Of a stretch of DNA of 22,450 nt, positions 20,301-22,450 are shown piece after piece. The position numbers and the translations under genes were made by a program. The notes under the pieces were generated by a model. That model was not told the DNA's origin. It was given only the letters and a program-made list of their open reading frames with translations, and ran no database searches. The DNA is from a virus. Position 1 is the first letter of the stretch; each line of letters begins with the position of its first letter. The stretch covers positions 1 to 22,450 of IMG/VR virus record IMGVR_UViG_3300008459_000447; one strand, written 5' to 3'.

Positions 20301-22450
20301 CGGCAAGGAAATCTACAAGATTGTCGCTGGTATTGACCCTAAGTACAGACAGTCATTGACGATTGACGGAGAAGGAAACTTCTCTGGTCGCATCTCACCA
20401 GAACTTGCGGAAGAACTCGTCAAGAGCGGTCATGTTGACAGGGCTTGGGTTGACAAACTTCTCAGAGCCTACGACATCGTTGATGGCAAAGGTTCTAATG
20501 TAATCGAGTTCGGTTACCTTGGACGCACAGCCCAAATCGGTGACTACGCATGGCCTCGATTGGTTGGTTCAGATGTTCCGTTCAAGAACCGCAAGGCTAT
20601 CCTGCTGGATGTAGACTTCAAGATTGGCAAGGACGGACGGATGACCGCCCTGTACCATACGCTTGACCACGCTGTCATCGAGGGCAGAGCCAACACGCTC
20701 TGGAGCGACCCTGCTGTTCGTCAGTTGTGGGATGGAGATAGAGGCTCAATGGAGGCTGACTTCTTCAGATACCTCTCAAACGCTTCGTTGCCATCAGACC
20801 ATCCGAACAGGGTATCGTCTGCTAAACTCCTTGAGGACGGCACAGGCAAGGGTGTTATGCGTAGAAACGCCCTGCACCAGATGCTTGGTATGGCTAAGTT
20901 GGATGGGGATGTGTACATCAACAAGCCTATCGCTGAAATCCCGCTTGGCATCCGTCACAGCGTCACAACCTTCAATGTCGATGGCGTGTCTGGCTTGAGA
21001 GTCAGAGATGGTGCTAGATACGATTACAACCACCAGAACGCCTTCCGTGACCTCAGTCGCAACTTTATGATGTCTGAGATGGCATCAGAGGAAACTCCTA
21101 ACGGAAAGATACTGAAGCATGGTACTGGATATAAGATTACAAAGATGGCTGGCTCTAATAGGTTCAGCGTGTTCGATGTAGATGGCAAGGAACTTGGTAG
21201 ATTTGATACGCTTGCAGACGCTGGTCGGGCGGCTCAAAAGGACTATAACGCAAGGTTTGATGCTAAGGTTGAAGGCAAAGACTTGCCTGTTCCTAGAACT
21301 GAAGTCCCTCCGTCAAGAGTTGGATACAAAGACAAGCGTGTTCAAAAAATTTTAGATGACAATAAGATTGAACAAACAGTAATAGAAGCACTAGAAAAAG
21401 AAATAAACGGAATTACTTCTAAAGAAAATTACCCAGAATCAGCCGCCAATTATTACGCAAGACCTTTTAAAGATGCTATAGAAGCAATCAAAAGAGATGG
21501 TTTAATAAAGGCTGTATCTAATGAAGATGCAAGTCATGTAAAAATACTGCAACAACAATTAATTAAACCAGATGTTTCTTCCTTGGGCGATATCGACATC
21601 GGAATTCCTCACTACGCAAAAGAGTTAAAGGTCAGTTATTTATTGGATAAATTAACTAAACTTGCTCAACATGAATACGATTCCATGTATCCTATGGAGA
21701 TTAAGTCAGCCCTTCACGGACGGCTTGCTCAAATCATGCAGGATTACCCTAACCTTACGGCACAGGGTCTCCTCAAGAAACTTGATGTCTATGGTTCACA
21801 GGGATATAGATATCTGCAAGAGGCTACAGAAATCGGTCTTGTAGACCTTCTTAAGTCTAAGATTAAACCAACAATTGAGATATACAGAAAGTTTGATGCT
21901 CAAGGAAATCCAACAGGAGAAGTTGTTCAGCGTGAACTTCCTGTTCTGTTCCGTGAAATAAAGGTAGATGTTAAGGATGCCGAAGGAAATGTGCTTACGG
22001 ACGAAAACGGATATCCTATAAAGGAAACCAGACAGACAAACGAAAACATCCAAGGCACTCAGCCTGTCCTTGATATGCAGGAAATCCTAGACTTTGCTAA
22101 GTCCAAAGAAATAAAGGTTACCATTGAGGAAGGTGCTAGGGAAGTTAACAGAATGAACACAGAACAACTTACTCTTGGTGGAGATAAGTCTAATTACAAA
22201 GAAACTGCTATTCGCATCAACCCAGAGTACGCTCACGGAATTCGTGGTCATTACGGAGAAAATACAATCGTTCACTTCCGAACTACCGAGCGTCTAGATG
22301 CAGAAGGAAATAAAGTTTTGTTTATTGAAGAAGTACAGGCTAATAATACTGACATTGAAAGTAAGCAAACAAGATATACTGAGGCAGAAGTTAAAGTTCA
22401 AGAAGACCTTGTTAAAGTAAGAAAGAATATTCTAAAAGAATTAAAACAAG
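17320..22450 (+). CDS. Giant ejection/polyvalent protein with zinc peptidase motif (3' partial)
   Basis: An uninterrupted frame from ATG 17320 runs off the window after at least 1,710 residues. It is in the T7 gene 16 position, last of the ejection series. The N-terminus has GVTPISG (17-23), as in the upstream ejection protein. A long Gly-zipper hydrophobic stretch (about 407-450: GTGMVIGGGLGYLAGG and AGAGFALGTVGAGLG) suits membrane insertion. HELFH at 747-751 is a zincin metallopeptidase motif; EEFGA at 847-851 is a possible region for the third zinc ligand. The C-terminal part (about 1440-1710) matches a module common in phage polyvalent proteins: LLKKLDVYGSQGY...EIGLVDLL, then VLDMQEILDFAKSKEIKV, then the VHFRTTERL...VLFIEEVQ sequence near 1650-1674. 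Base composition turns AT-rich at about 21340. The upstream half fits virion use; the tail suggests effector domains. The true end is outside. Confidence 0.85.
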   Translation, partial: MAELYEQPKLYANRPAGVTPISGDPDLDKVLAELPPEEREMAMQKITAPPTGEEIAQAMQERNANGELFNMTLDQYRLYKAHQKNKEVDIISTFGQAASGIYDEITKAGESIVNDPANAIGKLTPSLIEAFAQGTRSLYGMAAQSVDPSSVMFRMKNALSANGSDEEAEYRQFMEAQQFNVHSMNLMSGKETLIMDKDVINPEMTQVMSYVADPTLFIPFGGIAMKGARLVGMGEGLAKASARASMIRNKVLGGTLKWGVGAPIEFMGSAVRNTIDYGLERGSQAFEFATGMPAAEARATAQMYGLQSTSAALSGQNIPLPMVGNVAGAMVGSTTARGVGEALVTLGDQIYKQSKHGRGVLSYAGQALRDTEKSGVVLSNHAKGLLKVIDMADPLFVYSADIAEGAGTGMVIGGGLGYLAGGEEGMASGAGAGFALGTVGAGLGSVTADVTNNRLYDRIAIQRKMVIEGLRGTDDVKATALEGLAMVGEMNAERTGNRRLQAEIDGMIAGIDIMTPNSKFNIRTEAEHTAWLESLKIDPKTGRLKETSAILPQFGSDRKQRATALSFLSMVSDNFSGLPENLKQHIDALPADHAMKKHWARLPDAVKKVVMDEVKQNANIEYRKQFGGKKANEFYGDINYAEAHTARINSLFDSGNPTQAKERINMLLKEETKGGKLTKRGELLKEKLATEGYFDKDGAMRPSRLKDVEMTEDVYKNVAGFVIRRDSTGQVEINLNLDQMGRDTAVHELFHAIMLESPMKDEFIDRLSTKLLGKFDANGKRLEGASVDTNQVKKFFQRYIDSLHRNNPTERANETTRLQRAIEEYEQRGDQNKVNRTTSTTLEDLVEEFGAFYFPKFIQDKPVDYLFRGGELGAMREMFQSVKFGWLDFWREKIGTRNPELNFDAVQGYAISKAFGKDGQPRYKNKALDLFMQDFVRATAMANRNGQFDLSRLSNDAQKTFVKNNGIRGYGTIDKDGKVVRLNRRTAVKEEMRVGKEIYKIVAGIDPKYRQSLTIDGEGNFSGRISPELAEELVKSGHVDRAWVDKLLRAYDIVDGKGSNVIEFGYLGRTAQIGDYAWPRLVGSDVPFKNRKAILLDVDFKIGKDGRMTALYHTLDHAVIEGRANTLWSDPAVRQLWDGDRGSMEADFFRYLSNASLPSDHPNRVSSAKLLEDGTGKGVMRRNALHQMLGMAKLDGDVYINKPIAEIPLGIRHSVTTFNVDGVSGLRVRDGARYDYNHQNAFRDLSRNFMMSEMASEETPNGKILKHGTGYKITKMAGSNRFSVFDVDGKELGRFDTLADAGRAAQKDYNARFDAKVEGKDLPVPRTEVPPSRVGYKDKRVQKILDDNKIEQTVIEALEKEINGITSKENYPESAANYYARPFKDAIEAIKRDGLIKAVSNEDASHVKILQQQLIKPDVSSLGDIDIGIPHYAKELKVSYLLDKLTKLAQHEYDSMYPMEIKSALHGRLAQIMQDYPNLTAQGLLKKLDVYGSQGYRYLQEATEIGLVDLLKSKIKPTIEIYRKFDAQGNPTGEVVQRELPVLFREIKVDVKDAEGNVLTDENGYPIKETRQTNENIQGTQPVLDMQEILDFAKSKEIKVTIEEGAREVNRMNTEQLTLGGDKSNYKETAIRINPEYAHGIRGHYGENTIVHFRTTERLDAEGNKVLFIEEVQANNTDIESKQTRYTEAEVKVQEDLVKVRKNILKELKQ

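Noticed and set aside
1-22450. TAG codon reassignment
   Set aside because: None of the genes ends in TAG (TAA dominates, TGA is used), but no frame needs read-through of TAG and no suppressor tRNA with anticodon CTA was found, so this is likely just stop preference.
17320-22450. Lytic transglycosylase or lysozyme domain in the giant protein
   Set aside because: Expected by analogy with T7 gp16, but no catalytic Glu motif of those families was recognised.

Overview
The window is one arm of a tailed double-stranded DNA phage (Caudoviricetes), most likely a short-tailed podovirus-like virus. This rests on the sequence: a dense tRNA array is followed, all on the + strand, by a complete virion morphogenesis block of terminase, portal, scaffold, SU10-type major capsid protein, connector/nozzle proteins, a collar-domain tail fibre and a chain of large internal ejection proteins laid out like T7 genes 12-16. 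No lysis, replication, integrase or host gene is visible. Only one protein-coding gene (the HTH gene) has a strong Shine-Dalgarno sequence. At least nine of the ten confident tRNAs do not encode CCA. This suggests a bacterial host that initiates largely without Shine-Dalgarno pairing and adds CCA enzymatically; the host phylum cannot be named from sequence alone.

Layout. 1-459: non-coding leader with an 11-bp inverted repeat, repeated CTTTTACATTC units, G-runs, a strong hairpin and two sigma70-like promoter candidates. 460-1464: ten confident or fairly confident tRNAs (Thr, Ser, Arg, atypical Cys, Gln, Met, Lys, Asn, Gly, Met) plus two odd tRNA-like segments (537-615 and 620-750). 1542-2456: four small genes, including a winged-helix-like candidate small terminase and a conserved basic Cys/Trp-tailed phage protein. 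2458-6693: large terminase, a MerR/excisionase-like HTH protein, portal, and a small conserved protein. 6694-6821: the longest gap in the structural block, probably regulatory. 6822-8894: scaffold and major capsid protein. 8901-10865: a small conserved protein, a tail-tube/adaptor protein carrying a likely glycan-binding-type insert, two small beta-rich proteins and a 45-residue single-membrane-span protein. 10865-14110: nozzle-like tail protein, collar-domain fibre, and a 141-residue protein in the T7 gene 13 slot. 14113-22450: three ejection-type proteins, the last a giant that runs off the window (at least 1,710 residues), with an HELFH zinc-metallopeptidase motif and a C-terminal module of the phage polyvalent-protein type.

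Working together. The terminase packages DNA through the portal into a shell built by scaffold and capsid proteins. The 255- and 622-residue proteins would close the portal and form the short tail, and the collar protein would contact the host. The 311-, 754- and giant proteins, which are Gly/Ala-rich or helical, are suited to being stored in the head and ejected. The giant would carry peptidase and host-takeover modules into the cell ahead of the DNA. The tRNAs mostly read A-ending codons, which fits the AT-leaning tail genes and argues that the phage's codon use differs from the host's.

The most interesting signals are the giant protein with its abrupt change in base composition, the shared GVTP motif in portal and ejection proteins, the two aberrant tRNA-like elements, and the near absence of Shine-Dalgarno sequences.
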